From Argonema galeatum A003/A1 (GTDB lineage Bacteria > Cyanobacteriota > Cyanobacteriia > Cyanobacteriales > Aerosakkonemataceae), in assembly GCF_023333595.1 (NCBI RefSeq), contig NZ_JAIQZM010000008.1, positions 100,370 to 164,369 of the forward strand: a stretch of 64,000 nt of DNA, written 5' to 3'. The notes below the pieces were generated by a model. The model was not told the origin of the DNA and did no database searches. It saw only the letters and a program-made list of their open reading frames with translations. A program made the position numbers and the translations under genes. Shown here one piece after another: positions 44,796-54,203 of this stretch (its first letter is position 1; every line of letters starts with the position of its first letter).

Positions 44796-46160
44796 ATGTC
44801 TGAATTTTCAGTCAGAGTTTCTAGGCGCAAATTTTTGATAACTGCTGGCGCATCGGCGGCAGGTTCGGTGTTGCTAAAAGGATGTTTGGGAAATCCCCCT
44901 GAACCAAATAAACCAGTTTCTTCATCTAGTGCAAGCAGTCCAAGTCCAGCCGTATCATCTGCTCCTGTTACAGCAGGCGATACACCAGAAGTTAAAACAG
45001 CCAACATCGGAATTATTGGTCAAACTGATGCCGCACCTCTAATTATTGCTAAAGAAAAAGGTTTTTTTGCCAAACATGGTGTGCCAGATATCAATTTACA
45101 AAAACAACCGTCTTGGGCGGTTATTCGAGATAAATTAGAACTGGAAGGATCTGGTGGCGGACTTGATGGGGCAATGGTTCTCACTCCCATGCCCTACTTA
45201 ATATCATTAGGTACTGTTACTAAAGGTAATAAAAAAATTCCCATTTACCTGCCCCTACGGTTAAACGTTGATGGTCAGGGAATCACAGTCGCAGATAGCC
45301 TGAAAGATACAGGTGTCAAGCTAGATACTTCTGTAATGAAAAAGAAAGTGGAAGAAGCTAAAGCCGCTGGTAAGCAATTACGCTTTGCCCACACCTTCAA
45401 AGGCGGAACTAGCGATATGATGTTGCGCTATTGGTTAGCCGCCGGGGGTATCGACCCGGAAAAAGATGTGTTAATTCAGGTCGTACCTGGGGCGCAGTTG
45501 GTATCAAACATGAAAACAGGCGATATTCAGGGATTCTGCGTGGGAGAACCCTGGCATTTACGAGCAATTAACCAAAAATTAGGCTATACAGCCCTAATTA
45601 CGGGTGAAATGTGGAAAGATCACCCAGAAAAAGCTTTAGGTATCCGCGCTGATTGGGCAGATAAGCATCCCAAGACCCTCAAGGCAATTGTGATGGCGGT
45701 GATGGAAGCACAGCAATGGTGCGACAAGATGGAAAACCGGGATGAGATGGCGCAAATACTCTCTAGAGACGAGTATGCCAAAGTGCCTGTAACTGATATT
45801 ATCGATCGCTTGAAAGGGAAAATTGACTACGGCGATGGTCGCATCGTAGAAAATAGCCCTCACATTATGAAGTATTGGGAAAAAGGTCATGCTTCTTTCC
45901 CTTACCAAAATCACGATTTGTGGTTCTTAACGGAAAATATTCGGTGGGGGAATTTACCGGCTGATACTGATATGAAAGCAATCGTTAAAGCAGTTAACCG
46001 GGAAGATATTTGGCGAGAAGCTGCGAAAGGAATTAACGTTTCTGCTGCTGAAATTCCTACCAGTCCTTCTCGTGGGATTGAGAAGTTCTTTGATAACATC
46101 GAATTTGACTCAAACAACCCTGAAGCTTATCTCAAGAGCCTCAAAATTAAGAAAATTTAG
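44796..46160 (+). CDS. nrtA: Nitrate ABC transporter substrate-binding protein NrtA
   Basis: This 454-residue exported lipoprotein binds nitrate/nitrite at the outer face of the inner membrane. The N-terminus shows a Tat-like SRRKFLITAGASAAGSVLLKGC with a lipobox Cys and a Ser/Pro/Ala-rich linker. The body has LIIAKEKGFFAKHG, LTPMPYLISLGTVTKGNK, LRYWLAAGGIDPEKDV, GEPWHLRAI and WFLTENIRWGNLPAD, all closer to NrtA than to the bicarbonate binder CmpA as I recall them. It leads the nrtABCD operon. nirA and narB, often linked, are not in the window. Confidence 0.87.
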   Translation: MSEFSVRVSRRKFLITAGASAAGSVLLKGCLGNPPEPNKPVSSSSASSPSPAVSSAPVTAGDTPEVKTANIGIIGQTDAAPLIIAKEKGFFAKHGVPDINLQKQPSWAVIRDKLELEGSGGGLDGAMVLTPMPYLISLGTVTKGNKKIPIYLPLRLNVDGQGITVADSLKDTGVKLDTSVMKKKVEEAKAAGKQLRFAHTFKGGTSDMMLRYWLAAGGIDPEKDVLIQVVPGAQLVSNMKTGDIQGFCVGEPWHLRAINQKLGYTALITGEMWKDHPEKALGIRADWADKHPKTLKAIVMAVMEAQQWCDKMENRDEMAQILSRDEYAKVPVTDIIDRLKGKIDYGDGRIVENSPHIMKYWEKGHASFPYQNHDLWFLTENIRWGNLPADTDMKAIVKAVNREDIWREAAKGINVSAAEIPTSPSRGIEKFFDNIEFDSNNPEAYLKSLKIKKI

Positions 46161-46190
46161 CAATCAGGACTTACGCACCCTATCAGAGGT

Positions 46191-46257
46191 GTAGGGGCGG
46201 GTTTTGTTGAGAGACTATTTATTTGAAACAGAGGTTATTTGCTAAACCCGCCCCTAC
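46191..46257. repeat. Palindrome family D, copy 3
   Basis: GTAGGGGCGGGTTTTG and its inverse TAAACCCGCCCCTAC flank a ~36-bp AT-rich centre, in the 150-bp gap between nrtA and nrtB. The words aggacttacgca just before it match a family B end. As RNA it would fold into a strong hairpin and could tune expression between nrtA and nrtB. Confidence 0.75.
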
Positions 46258-46310
46258 AATCCTTCTGAAATTCAAAATCCAAAATCCACAATCCAAAATC
46301 CAAAACTGAT

Positions 46311-47162
46311 ATGACCACAAACTCAAGACGCGGCAGAAACAATCAGCCAGACAATTTCCTGGGGGCTTTTATATCTAATTTGCAAAAGCGATTCCCAGAC
46401 TTACTTCCACCCATTGTGGCAATACTTATTTTCCTGCTTATTTGGCAGTTGTTCACTCTTAGCCCGGAATCAACCATGCCTGGGCCAATTAAGGTTTTCC
46501 AGGAAAGTTGGACAAAGATCTGGTGGCCCTTTGCTTACCCAGACCGGGAAGGAACCGCCAAAGGCTTATTCTGGCAAATTTGGGCTAGCCTACAACGGGT
46601 GGGAATTGGTTACTCTTTAGCGGCAATTGTTGGGGTGACAGCGGGGGTTTTTATTGGTGTCAATCCCTTTTTATTCAAGGCTTTAGATCCCCTCTTCCAA
46701 CTATTGCGTACAATTCCCCCTCTAGCTTGGTTGCCGATTGCTTTAGCGGCAATTCAAAAATCAGAACCATCTGCTATTTTCGTGATTTTTATCACGTCAA
46801 TCTGGCCTATTTTGATGAACACAATTGTGGGTGTACAACAAATTCCGCAAGATTATAAAAACGTGGCCAGAGTATTGCGCTTGTCCCAACAAAAATATTT
46901 TTTGAAAGTTGTTTTACCGGCTGCTGTTCCCTATATCTTTACGGGTCTGAGAATCGGAATTGGTTTGGCTTGGCTAGCGATCGTAGCAGCCGAAATGATT
47001 ACAGGTGGTGTAGGAATTGGCTATTTCATGTTTGATTCCTATAACGTCGGTAAAACTAGCGATATTATCGTGGCGCTGGTATATGTTGGGGTTGTTGGTT
47101 TGCTGCTAGATCGGGCGGTGGCTTTTATCGGCACCAAGGTTATTCCAGAAGATAATAAATAG
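46311..47162 (+). CDS. nrtB: Nitrate ABC transporter permease NrtB
   Basis: This 283-residue permease has about six membrane segments. Family marks are LPPIVAILIFLLIWQLF, SLQRVGIGYSLAAIVGVTAG, LRTIPPLAWLPIALAAIQKS, the EAA loop DYKNVARVLRLSQQKYFLK and LPAAVPYIFTGLRIGIGLAW. It forms the membrane channel of the nitrate transporter with NrtC and NrtD. It lies 150 bp after nrtA, with a palindrome between, and 77 bp before nrtC. Confidence 0.9.
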   Translation: MTTNSRRGRNNQPDNFLGAFISNLQKRFPDLLPPIVAILIFLLIWQLFTLSPESTMPGPIKVFQESWTKIWWPFAYPDREGTAKGLFWQIWASLQRVGIGYSLAAIVGVTAGVFIGVNPFLFKALDPLFQLLRTIPPLAWLPIALAAIQKSEPSAIFVIFITSIWPILMNTIVGVQQIPQDYKNVARVLRLSQQKYFLKVVLPAAVPYIFTGLRIGIGLAWLAIVAAEMITGGVGIGYFMFDSYNVGKTSDIIVALVYVGVVGLLLDRAVAFIGTKVIPEDNK

Positions 47163-47239
47163 GAATCTTTGATTGTTGATTGTTCATAACCATGAACAAT
47201 CAACAATGAACAATCAACCATTACTAATTACCAATTGCC

Positions 47240-49249
47240 ATGTCTGTTTTTGTTGCTGTTGATCAAATTGAGAAAGTTTTTCCCCTCACCGGGGGTGGCA
47301 AATATGTCGCCCTTAAAGGAATTGACCTCCAGATTAAAAAAGGAGAATTTATCTCCTTAATTGGTCACTCCGGTTGCGGTAAATCCACCTTATTAAATAT
47401 GATTGCTGGTTTGGATTTGCCTAGCGATGGTTTGGTTAGCCTAGAAGGGGAAGAAGTGTTGGGGCCGGGGCCGGAAAGAATGGTAGTATTTCAAAACTAT
47501 TCTCTGTTGCCTTGGTTAAATGTAAGGGAAAATATTGCTTTGGCGGTGGATGAAGTGCTGGCAAATCTGCCAAAAGGGGAACGCCGCAGTATTATCGAAG
47601 AACATATTGATATGGTGGGGTTACGTCCTCACGCAGAAAAACCACCTGGTCGGTTGTCTGGGGGTCAAAAACAGCGGGTAGCGATCGCACGCGCCTTGGC
47701 AATTCGTCCCAAATTGCTGCTATTAGATGAACCGTTCGGTGCGTTAGATGCGCTAACGCGGGGCAATTTGCAAGAAAAATTAATGGAAATTTGCCAAGAA
47801 CACGAAGTTACGGGAGTGATGGTGACGCACGATGTCGATGAAGCGGTGTTATTATCCGATCGCATCGTGATGCTCACCAATGGCCCCGAATCCAAAATCG
47901 GTCAAATTCTGGAAGTAGATATACCCCGTCCTCGCAAGCGGATGGAAGTAGTCAGCCATCCGAGTTACTATAGTTTGCGATCGGAAATGATTTATTTCCT
48001 CAACCAGCAGAAGCGGATCAAGAAAATTCGGGCCAGAAAAACCGATGCGATCGCACGTCACGGCCTGGAAAAAGTTAACCTAGAAATAGGTTTCGTTCCC
48101 CTCACCGCTTGCGCCCCAGTTGCAGTTGCCAAAGAAAAAGGTTTCTTCAAAAAACACGGTTTAGATGAAGTCAGCCTCGTCCGCGAAACCAGTTGGCGCG
48201 GTATCGTAGACGGGATGGTAGGCAGTTACTTAGATGCAGCCCAAATGCCCTCCGGGATGCCATTGTGGATGACTTTGGGCGGACACGACAAGGATAACCG
48301 ACCGCTGTCGATGGTATCAGCTTTGACCATGACCCGCAACGGAAATGCCATCTCCTTGTGCAAACGCTTTTACGACCAAGGGATATATAGTTTGGCAGAC
48401 TTCAAAAAGATGCTGCTAAAATCTCCCAACGTCCAGCACAGAATGGGTATCGTACATCCATCTTCCATGCACAACCTGCTATTGCGGTATTGGTTAGCTG
48501 CTGGTGGGATAGATCCCGATCGCGATGTTAGCCTGCAAAACCTGCCACCCGCCCAAATGATCGTAGACTTGCAAGCGGGAAGCATCGATGGTTTCTGCGT
48601 CGGCGAACCTTGGAACTACCGCGCCGCAATGGAAGGAGTAGGTTTTACCGTCGCCACCGACTTGGAAATTTGGCCGGGACATCCGGGGAAAGTTCTCGGC
48701 GTGCGGGAAGATTGGGCGAACGCTTATCCCAACACCCACATCGCTTTAGTAAAAGCATTGCTAGAAGCGGGACAATATTGCGCCGATCCAAAAAACGCCT
48801 TAGAAATACGTCAAATTTTGGAAAGTCGGGAATATCTAAGTACCGATATTTCTTATATCCAATTAGGAGATCCCGCATCTGCTAGCTGTAACTTAGATCG
48901 ACCGATGCGCGAATATGCCCATCATATTTTCTTCGGTGATGGCGCAAATCGCCCCAGTCGCACAGAACATCTTTGGCATATCGTACAAATGGCGCGTTGG
49001 GGTGACGTTCCTTTCCCCAGAAATTGGTTGGAAATTTTAGAAAGAGGTTGTCGGGTAAGTGTTTTCAGTACGGCGGCGCGAGAATTGGGCGTACTGGATG
49101 TGAAATACAATCGCGGCAATATTCAACTTTTTGATGGCAGCACTTTCGATGCCGAAGATCCGATTTCCTATCTCAACAATTTGAAGATTAAACGCGATTT
49201 CACGATGGCGGAAATTATCCTCGATTCTCGGACAATCAAAGCTGCTTAA
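47240..49249 (+). CDS. nrtC: Nitrate ABC transporter NrtC (ATPase fused to NrtA-like domain)
   Basis: This 669-residue fusion is diagnostic of nrt/cmp operons. Residues 1-255 are an ABC ATPase with Walker A GHSGCGKST, signature LSGGQKQRVAIARAL, Walker B LLLLDEPFGALDAL and VTHDVDEA. After a basic linker (about 256-280) comes a binding-protein-like domain (LEIGFVPLTACAPVAVAKEKG, QMPSGMPLWMTLGGHDKDN, GSIDGFCVGEPWNYRA) that in known systems regulates transport by sensing ammonium or nitrate. It pairs with NrtD as the second ATPase. Confidence 0.93.
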   Translation: MSVFVAVDQIEKVFPLTGGGKYVALKGIDLQIKKGEFISLIGHSGCGKSTLLNMIAGLDLPSDGLVSLEGEEVLGPGPERMVVFQNYSLLPWLNVRENIALAVDEVLANLPKGERRSIIEEHIDMVGLRPHAEKPPGRLSGGQKQRVAIARALAIRPKLLLLDEPFGALDALTRGNLQEKLMEICQEHEVTGVMVTHDVDEAVLLSDRIVMLTNGPESKIGQILEVDIPRPRKRMEVVSHPSYYSLRSEMIYFLNQQKRIKKIRARKTDAIARHGLEKVNLEIGFVPLTACAPVAVAKEKGFFKKHGLDEVSLVRETSWRGIVDGMVGSYLDAAQMPSGMPLWMTLGGHDKDNRPLSMVSALTMTRNGNAISLCKRFYDQGIYSLADFKKMLLKSPNVQHRMGIVHPSSMHNLLLRYWLAAGGIDPDRDVSLQNLPPAQMIVDLQAGSIDGFCVGEPWNYRAAMEGVGFTVATDLEIWPGHPGKVLGVREDWANAYPNTHIALVKALLEAGQYCADPKNALEIRQILESREYLSTDISYIQLGDPASASCNLDRPMREYAHHIFFGDGANRPSRTEHLWHIVQMARWGDVPFPRNWLEILERGCRVSVFSTAARELGVLDVKYNRGNIQLFDGSTFDAEDPISYLNNLKIKRDFTMAEIILDSRTIKAA

Positions 49250-49320
49250 TAGGTAATAGTTACTGGGTAGTTGGTAGTAGGTAATATCCTGTCAGGTTCA
49301 TCAGTTGTGTAAAAAATTTG

Positions 49321-49400
49321 TCTTCCTATCTGCGTGCATCTGCGTTCATCTGTCTACCCTACGGGAAGGCTTCGCCTACATCTGCGGTTAAAATTTAACC
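49321..49400. repeat. Family E repeat interrupted by a second small repeat
   Basis: The atctgcgttcatctg ... atctgcggttaaaatttaacc string is split by taccctacgggaaggcttcgcctac, another frequent cyanobacterial small palindrome (gtaggcgaagcc type). It lies between nrtC and nrtD. Confidence 0.6.
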
Positions 49401-49520
49401 AAGATTTCGGCAGACAATCCAGAAGCTCGTTCTTACACTTAAATCTGCCATCTGCCATCTGAAATTTTCCCCACTACCTACTACCCACTACCAATGACAA
49501 ATCTCTCAACAGGAATCATA

Positions 49521-50363
49521 ATGACTTACACTGAAAAAGCGAAAAAGAAAACTACCCGATCGAAATCTCGCGAAGCATTTTTGACAATCGAGGGCGTATC
49601 GAAAGTTTATCCCACAGCACAGGGGCCATACACCGTATTAAAAGATGTCAACCTGACGGTGAATGAAGGCGAATTTATCTGCGTGATCGGTCACTCTGGA
49701 TGCGGGAAATCAACTTTGCTGAACATGGTTTCTGGTTTTGCTACGCCTACTGACGGAGAAGTGCGCCTGGAAGGGCAACGCATCGGGGAACCAGGACCAG
49801 ATAGAATGGTGGTATTTCAAAACTACGCTTTGTTGCCTTGGTTAACCGCGTTTGAAAATGTTTATTTGGCAATTGATTCGGTTTATCCCGACAAACCGGA
49901 ACCGGAAAAAAGAGCGATTACTCGCGAACATTTGGCAATGGTAGGATTGACGGAAGCAGCAGATAAAAAACCCACTCAAATTTCCGGCGGTATGAAACAG
50001 CGGGTTTCGATCGCCCGCGCTTTGGCAATTCGTCCGAAAGTGTTAGTTTTGGACGAACCTTTTGGCGCTTTGGATGCAATTACGAAGGAAGAATTGCAGG
50101 AAGAATTGCTGAAAATTTGGACGGATCACCGCTGCACTGTGTTGATGATTACTCACGATATCGATGAAGCTTTGTTTTTGGCAGATAAGTTGGTGATGAT
50201 GACCAATGGCCCTGCTGCTAATATTGGGGAAGTCATGCAAATTCCGTTTCCACGTCCGCGCGATCGATCGCAAATTATGGAAGATCCAGAATACTATAAT
50301 TTGCGGAACTACGCCTTAGATTACCTATTCCGTCGATTTGCTCACGATGCGGATGAGGAGTAA
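49521..50363 (+). CDS. nrtD: Nitrate ABC transporter ATP-binding protein NrtD
   Basis: This encodes 280 residues from ATG 49521 (AGGAA about 8 nt upstream); an in-frame ATG at 49494 would add 9 residues. Motifs: Walker A GHSGCGKSTLLNM, Q-loop FQNYALLPWL, signature SGGMKQRVSIARAL, Walker B VLVLDEPFGALDAI, ITHDIDEAL. It completes nrtABCD and forms the ATPase heterodimer with NrtC. The gap of about 270 bp after nrtC contains repeats only. A very strong terminator follows. Confidence 0.92.
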   Translation: MTYTEKAKKKTTRSKSREAFLTIEGVSKVYPTAQGPYTVLKDVNLTVNEGEFICVIGHSGCGKSTLLNMVSGFATPTDGEVRLEGQRIGEPGPDRMVVFQNYALLPWLTAFENVYLAIDSVYPDKPEPEKRAITREHLAMVGLTEAADKKPTQISGGMKQRVSIARALAIRPKVLVLDEPFGALDAITKEELQEELLKIWTDHRCTVLMITHDIDEALFLADKLVMMTNGPAANIGEVMQIPFPRPRDRSQIMEDPEYYNLRNYALDYLFRRFAHDADEE

Positions 50364-50370
50364 TTTTTTC

Positions 50371-50417
50371 CCGCTGATGAACGCAGATACTTATATCTGC
50401 GTTCATCAGCGGTTTTT
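50371..50417 (+). terminator. Rho-independent terminator of nrtABCD, 19-bp perfect stem
   Basis: The arms CCGCTGATGAACGCAGATA (50371-50389) and the exact inverse (50394-50412) surround a 4-nt loop and are followed by TTTTTATTT. The stem is made of the family E wording (gcagat...atctgcgttcatc), so a dispersed repeat seems to have been adopted as terminator. It also separates nrtD from the convergent Uma2 gene. Confidence 0.9.
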
Positions 50418-50465
50418 ATTTCCGTATTTTGATAATATTTAACCAATTTTATCCACCATTTTCCA

Positions 50466-51053
50466 TCAAGCCAATAACTCATCTACCGCCACACTGAAAC
50501 CTTGTAGAACAACCTGAGTGCTAACTACCTCACCAGAAATAAATACAAGTCGCTGATTTTGGGTAATCGCAATAATCCAACGACTGTCAGGAAATACCAG
50601 CCAAACTTCTTGGCAACCAGATTGTAAATACTCTTGAGCTTTAGCAATTACCTCTTCGGCAAAATCTGTAGGTGAAACTATCTCAGCGATTAGTGGGAAA
50701 CTCTGGGGAAGCACAGCAGATTCGCCAAATTGAGCGAGTAATTCTGGGGTCAGATAAGCAACATCAGGATAACGACCCTGCTTATTAGTGCGACAGGGAA
50801 CCTCTGTATAAACTTCTCCCCCTTGTCCGCTGGAGTCTTTGTAATTTCCCCAGGAACGAGCTAGTCTAGACTGAATCCGGCTATGCTTGAGTGTCATACC
50901 ACTTTTCTCCACCACTTTTTCATCCATCCATTCCATCGGATGTTTTTCAACCAATTTCCCATCCACCCATTCTGTACCTTCAGGGGGATTTCGCATCCAG
51001 TCTTCTAGTGAAAAGATCTCTGTTATTTGGGGTACAACTGTAGAAGTTATCAT
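50466..51053 (-). CDS. Uma2 family protein with internal duplication
   Basis: This 195-residue Uma2/DUF820 protein has a core GEVYTEVPCRTNKQGRYPDVAYL, PLIAEIVSPTDFAEEVIAKAQEYL and CQEVWLVFPDSR. Near the N-terminus a short direct repeat is visible: EWVDGKLVEKHPM followed by EWMDEKVVEKSGM. It is a different branch from the four other Uma2 genes in the window. It converges on nrtD. Confidence 0.85.
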   Translation of the reverse strand: MITSTVVPQITEIFSLEDWMRNPPEGTEWVDGKLVEKHPMEWMDEKVVEKSGMTLKHSRIQSRLARSWGNYKDSSGQGGEVYTEVPCRTNKQGRYPDVAYLTPELLAQFGESAVLPQSFPLIAEIVSPTDFAEEVIAKAQEYLQSGCQEVWLVFPDSRWIIAITQNQRLVFISGEVVSTQVVLQGFSVAVDELLA

Positions 51054-51137
51054 TGCTATTTATTGGACTTTGCAGAATTTACTAACATTATTACATCGAA
51101 GGCCCGATCGCACCTACCTCATCCCACATTTTACCGA

Positions 51138-51794
51138 TCAAAGCAACCCGGCAATAATATTGATGCTCATTGCCAAAATAGCCGTATTAAAAAAGAAAGA
51201 TAGCACCCCATGTAGTAGCGCCAAACGCCTCATCGATCGCGATGTGGTAGCAACATCTGAAACCTGGCCAGTCATGCCAATCACAAAAGAAAAATATAAA
51301 AAATCCCAATAATCTGGCTCGTTATCGCTGGGAAAATCTAGACCTCCAGCATTGCCTTCACTGGCGGTGTCCCGATCGTCGCGGTAGTAGCAGTGTGCAT
51401 AGTGTAGCGCGAACATCGTATGCACCAACAACCACGAACCTACGATCGTCATCACCGAAAGCGTTAAGTGTAGGGTCAGCAGAAGAGTCGAGATCCCTTT
51501 TTTATCATTAAGCACGAACACAATAGCTAGCACGCTAGTACAAGCGGCAGCGATAACCAAGGTTAAAATAGCCAAGCGACTTTCGTCTTGACGTTGAGCA
51601 TTACGACGCATCTTTTGTGGCGTGGCGCTAAGCATCATCCACCAAGCTAAGGCTAATAAACAGACAACGCCTGAGTTCCAAGCACAGAGAATCCGAGTTG
51701 GCAAGTGCAGCGAGGATGGGAGTAGTCCTGAGACTAAAGCAGATATGCCGATCGAAATCAGCAGTCGGGGTTTAGCATCTAGCGTTTTGAACAA
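51138..51794 (-). CDS. DUF1345 membrane protein
   Basis: This 218-residue protein has five hydrophobic segments. The C-terminal half carries the DUF1345 signature YYRDDRD and YWDFLYFSFVIGMTGQVSDV, then SRSMRRLALLHGVLSFFFNTAILA. The family is widespread and uncharacterised. It is on the same strand as, and 64 bp downstream of, sigF, so cotranscription is possible. Confidence 0.86.
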   Translation of the reverse strand: MFKTLDAKPRLLISIGISALVSGLLPSSLHLPTRILCAWNSGVVCLLALAWWMMLSATPQKMRRNAQRQDESRLAILTLVIAAACTSVLAIVFVLNDKKGISTLLLTLHLTLSVMTIVGSWLLVHTMFALHYAHCYYRDDRDTASEGNAGGLDFPSDNEPDYWDFLYFSFVIGMTGQVSDVATTSRSMRRLALLHGVLSFFFNTAILAMSINIIAGLL

Positions 51795-51858
51795 CTTGGG
51801 TAGGAAGACGGATTTTACAACTCTGTAGACTATACCAGGTGTGTCTGAGTAAGGCTAC

Positions 51859-52644
51859 TCAGCTTGCTAAACCAGCAGTCTGAGGTTGCAGAAGACAAAC
51901 TAATTGGTCGATCCCTTTTTGCAGGTGTCGCGTTACCGTCATCGGACTGACACCAATTCGCTTAGCCGCTTCCTTACGGGGTAGTTCGCGTAGAAATACG
52001 CACTCAATAGCTGCTCTAGTTTTTTCTTCTAACTGGTTCATAGCACCTTGCAATTGTTGCCGCTCTTCCTCTAAATTTTGGAAGGCTTGATAGCGAGAGT
52101 CAGGTAATGTCTCTGCCAAACTCACCGGACTATCTACTTGGTGGGAAACAGTAGCATCCAAACTTAGAGGCTGGCGGTTTTGGGCAGCCAATTGGCTCTC
52201 CCGCCACTCTTGCACAGATACTTTAAGTACTTGGGCAATTTCGGAATCTTTAGGCGATCGGCCCAAGGTTGCTGTCAGTTCTTTTCGCACCTTTTCCCCT
52301 TCATTGTAGAGTTCTTGCCATCTGCGGGGAACCTTGACTATACTGCTCTTATCGCGCAGAAAATGCAGCATCTCGCCCCGAATGTAAGGAATCGCAAAAG
52401 AACTAAAGGCACATCCTTGAGTAGGGTCGAATCGTTCGATCGCCCGAATCAAACCGAAATAACCAATTTGTTCTAAATCTTCATAGGGTTCAGCACACTG
52501 ATGGCTGATTCGATGGGCTACTTTGCGAACCAATCCAGCGTGCAACCGTACCAGTTGATTCCGCAGCGCAACTGAAGGATTTTGGTGATAGGAAACCATC
52601 ATTTCCATCCCATAAGAGCTAATATCATACTGAGTTGCTGTCAT
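51859..52644 (-). CDS. sigF: RNA polymerase sigma factor, SigF-type (group 3)
   Basis: This encodes 261 residues from ATG 52644 (GAGGA 6-7 nt upstream; an ATG nine codons earlier is weaker). Region 2 is ALVRKVAHRIS-like to EDLEQIGYFGLIRAIERFD and FSSFAIPYIRGEMLHFLRD. Region 3 follows (WQELYNEGEKVRKELTATLG), and region 4 ends in a helix-turn-helix (RKEAAKRIGVSPMTVTRHLQKG). This layout is the cyanobacterial SigF/sporulation-like group linked in Synechocystis to motility and pilus genes. No anti-sigma gene is adjacent. SigB/SigG-type naming cannot be excluded. Confidence 0.85.
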   Translation of the reverse strand: MTATQYDISSYGMEMMVSYHQNPSVALRNQLVRLHAGLVRKVAHRISHQCAEPYEDLEQIGYFGLIRAIERFDPTQGCAFSSFAIPYIRGEMLHFLRDKSSIVKVPRRWQELYNEGEKVRKELTATLGRSPKDSEIAQVLKVSVQEWRESQLAAQNRQPLSLDATVSHQVDSPVSLAETLPDSRYQAFQNLEEERQQLQGAMNQLEEKTRAAIECVFLRELPRKEAAKRIGVSPMTVTRHLQKGIDQLVCLLQPQTAGLAS

Positions 52645-52671
52645 AAAAAATCCTCTGCCGGAAAAACCCAT

Positions 52672-52992
52672 CTCGTCTAAGTATGTTTAGGTCATCTCTC
52701 TTTCGGCTGATATTAGAGTGTTGACCCTATCTAAATTCATTGTCTGTAGATAACGAGAGATATACCATCGTTGTTTTACGGAAATCACAGCGAAGGTTGC
52801 ACGGAGGATCAGCATAAACACGCAAACCACCCTAAAGCCCAGGTCAAGTAATCCCGTGAAAGCGGGGGGTTAACCGAACAGCATTGCCTCTACCCGCGAC
52901 TGGCTTATGGCTTAGGATCTAAGTAAAAATGAGATTAAAGCGCAATTTTGGCTCTTTAAGCAAAAATCACCCCAAAAAAGTGAGGGAGTATC
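52672..52992. other. Divergent intergenic region, sigF / Bax inhibitor-1 gene
   Basis: This 321-bp region must contain both promoters. I see no repeat, hairpin or small gene I can support. Confidence 0.4.
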
Positions 52993-53721
52993 ATGAGTCA
53001 TACCAGCAACTTCCGTGAAGCGTTTCGAGAGGCCAAAGGCAACGCGCTTGTTGGCCCCAACGTAATTGCCAACGCCCTCCCCTTTGTAGGCGGCGGGCTG
53101 GTTTTAACAGCAGTTGGCACCTATGGCGGTCTGGGAGTTATCCGTAACTATCCAAGCATATTCTTCCCAACCTTCATCGGTGCGGTCATCGTCGAGTTGA
53201 TTCTTTTCTTTGTGGCCCAAGGGGTTGTCGCACAAGGTAACAATAAAGTTGCCCTGCCCCTGCTGGCTACGTACAGCCTGCTGTCTGGCTACACCCTCAG
53301 CGGGCTGGTGTTTCTTGCCCTGAGAAGTCAGGGCGTTGGCATTCAAGGAGTTGGTATTGCCGCCCTTGGTTGTGGCATTGCCTTTATTGCCGGTCGTCAA
53401 ATAGGCTCCAACCTATCTGAGGAAGACGGCATGGCTTTGAGTAAAACAATAAGTATAGGGATTCTTGCCCTATGCGTTGTTGTTTTTGGTCAATTCCTGC
53501 TGGCAATGTTTGGCGTCTACACCCCAACCTTTTTAGAAATTGGCATTTCAGGGATTGGCGTCCTTCTATTTGCTGGTGCTGCGGTGGTAGATTTCTTCAT
53601 TCTGCCGCGCACCTACCGCGATGATGAGTACTTGCCAGCTGCGCTGTCGATGTACTTAACTTACATCAACTTGTTTATCTTCATTTTGCGGTTGCTGATT
53701 GCGATCAATAGTCGCGACTAG
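52993..53721 (+). CDS. Bax inhibitor-1/YccA family membrane protein
   Basis: This 242-residue protein has seven hydrophobic segments. The pattern of a short polar N-terminus, hairpins such as ALPLLATYSLLSGYTLSGLVF and GISGIGVLLFAGAAVVDFFIL, and the C-terminal AALSMYLTYINLFIFILRLL fits the BI-1/YccA (UPF0005) family, pH-sensitive calcium-leak-like channels in the characterised members. In E. coli YccA interacts with FtsH. A GGAG lies about 8 nt before the ATG. A short terminator hairpin follows. Confidence 0.87.
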   Translation: MSHTSNFREAFREAKGNALVGPNVIANALPFVGGGLVLTAVGTYGGLGVIRNYPSIFFPTFIGAVIVELILFFVAQGVVAQGNNKVALPLLATYSLLSGYTLSGLVFLALRSQGVGIQGVGIAALGCGIAFIAGRQIGSNLSEEDGMALSKTISIGILALCVVVFGQFLLAMFGVYTPTFLEIGISGIGVLLFAGAAVVDFFILPRTYRDDEYLPAALSMYLTYINLFIFILRLLIAINSRD

Positions 53722-53747
53722 AGGTAAGCTGGATTAACTTTATCAGT

Positions 53748-53768
53748 AGGGTGGGCATTGCCCACCCT
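53748..53768 (+). terminator. Terminator hairpin after Bax inhibitor-1 gene
   Basis: AGGGTGGGC-att-GCCCACCCT is a perfect 9-bp stem followed by ttaacc. The gtagggtgggcattgcccaccc palindrome is also a widely dispersed cyanobacterial repeat. Confidence 0.7.
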
Positions 53769-53811
53769 TTAACCTGCAATTACCAGAGCCAAAAACGAAG
53801 GTATTATACAA

Positions 53812-54174
53812 ATGCCCAGTTCCCCACAACTGTCAGACGAGGAAATCTATCAACAAGTAGCCAATATCGTGGGACAGTTTAAACTCTTAGAATGTAATGA
53901 GTGTGCAGAAGCTATCAAAGAATGGTTAAAAGCCAATGGAATTAACGGTATCCATCTGAAAATAAAACTTATAGGACGAGGGAGCTTTATTGTCAGTCAA
54001 CGCTTGGACGAAGGTAGAACAAACATTACACAGAATGGCACGCACTACGGCATTGAAGTTCGGAACAAAGTGTTTGATAATCTATCAACAACAGGACAGA
54101 CCAGAGAAGAGTGGATAAAAGACTTTGACTGTCCGAGCAGTCAGTTTAGTATCGAAGAAGTAGAAAAATTTTAA
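53812..54174 (+). CDS. Papain-fold toxin 2 domain protein
   Basis: This 120-residue protein matches the Tox-PL-2 (papain fold toxin 2) pattern. The putative nucleophile Cys lies in LECNECAEAIKEWLKANGI, followed by SFIVSQRLDEGRTNITQNG, the His-containing HYGIEVRNKVFDN, and DFDCPSSQFSI. Tox-PL-2 domains are usually found at the C-terminus of polymorphic toxins; here the domain stands alone with no signal peptide. The next gene, 29 bp downstream, may encode its immunity protein. Activity is inferred from family only. Confidence 0.82.
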   Translation: MPSSPQLSDEEIYQQVANIVGQFKLLECNECAEAIKEWLKANGINGIHLKIKLIGRGSFIVSQRLDEGRTNITQNGTHYGIEVRNKVFDNLSTTGQTREEWIKDFDCPSSQFSIEEVEKF

Positions 54175-54203
54175 TTGTCGTTAAAGGCCAAGGAGAGAAA
54201 AAA

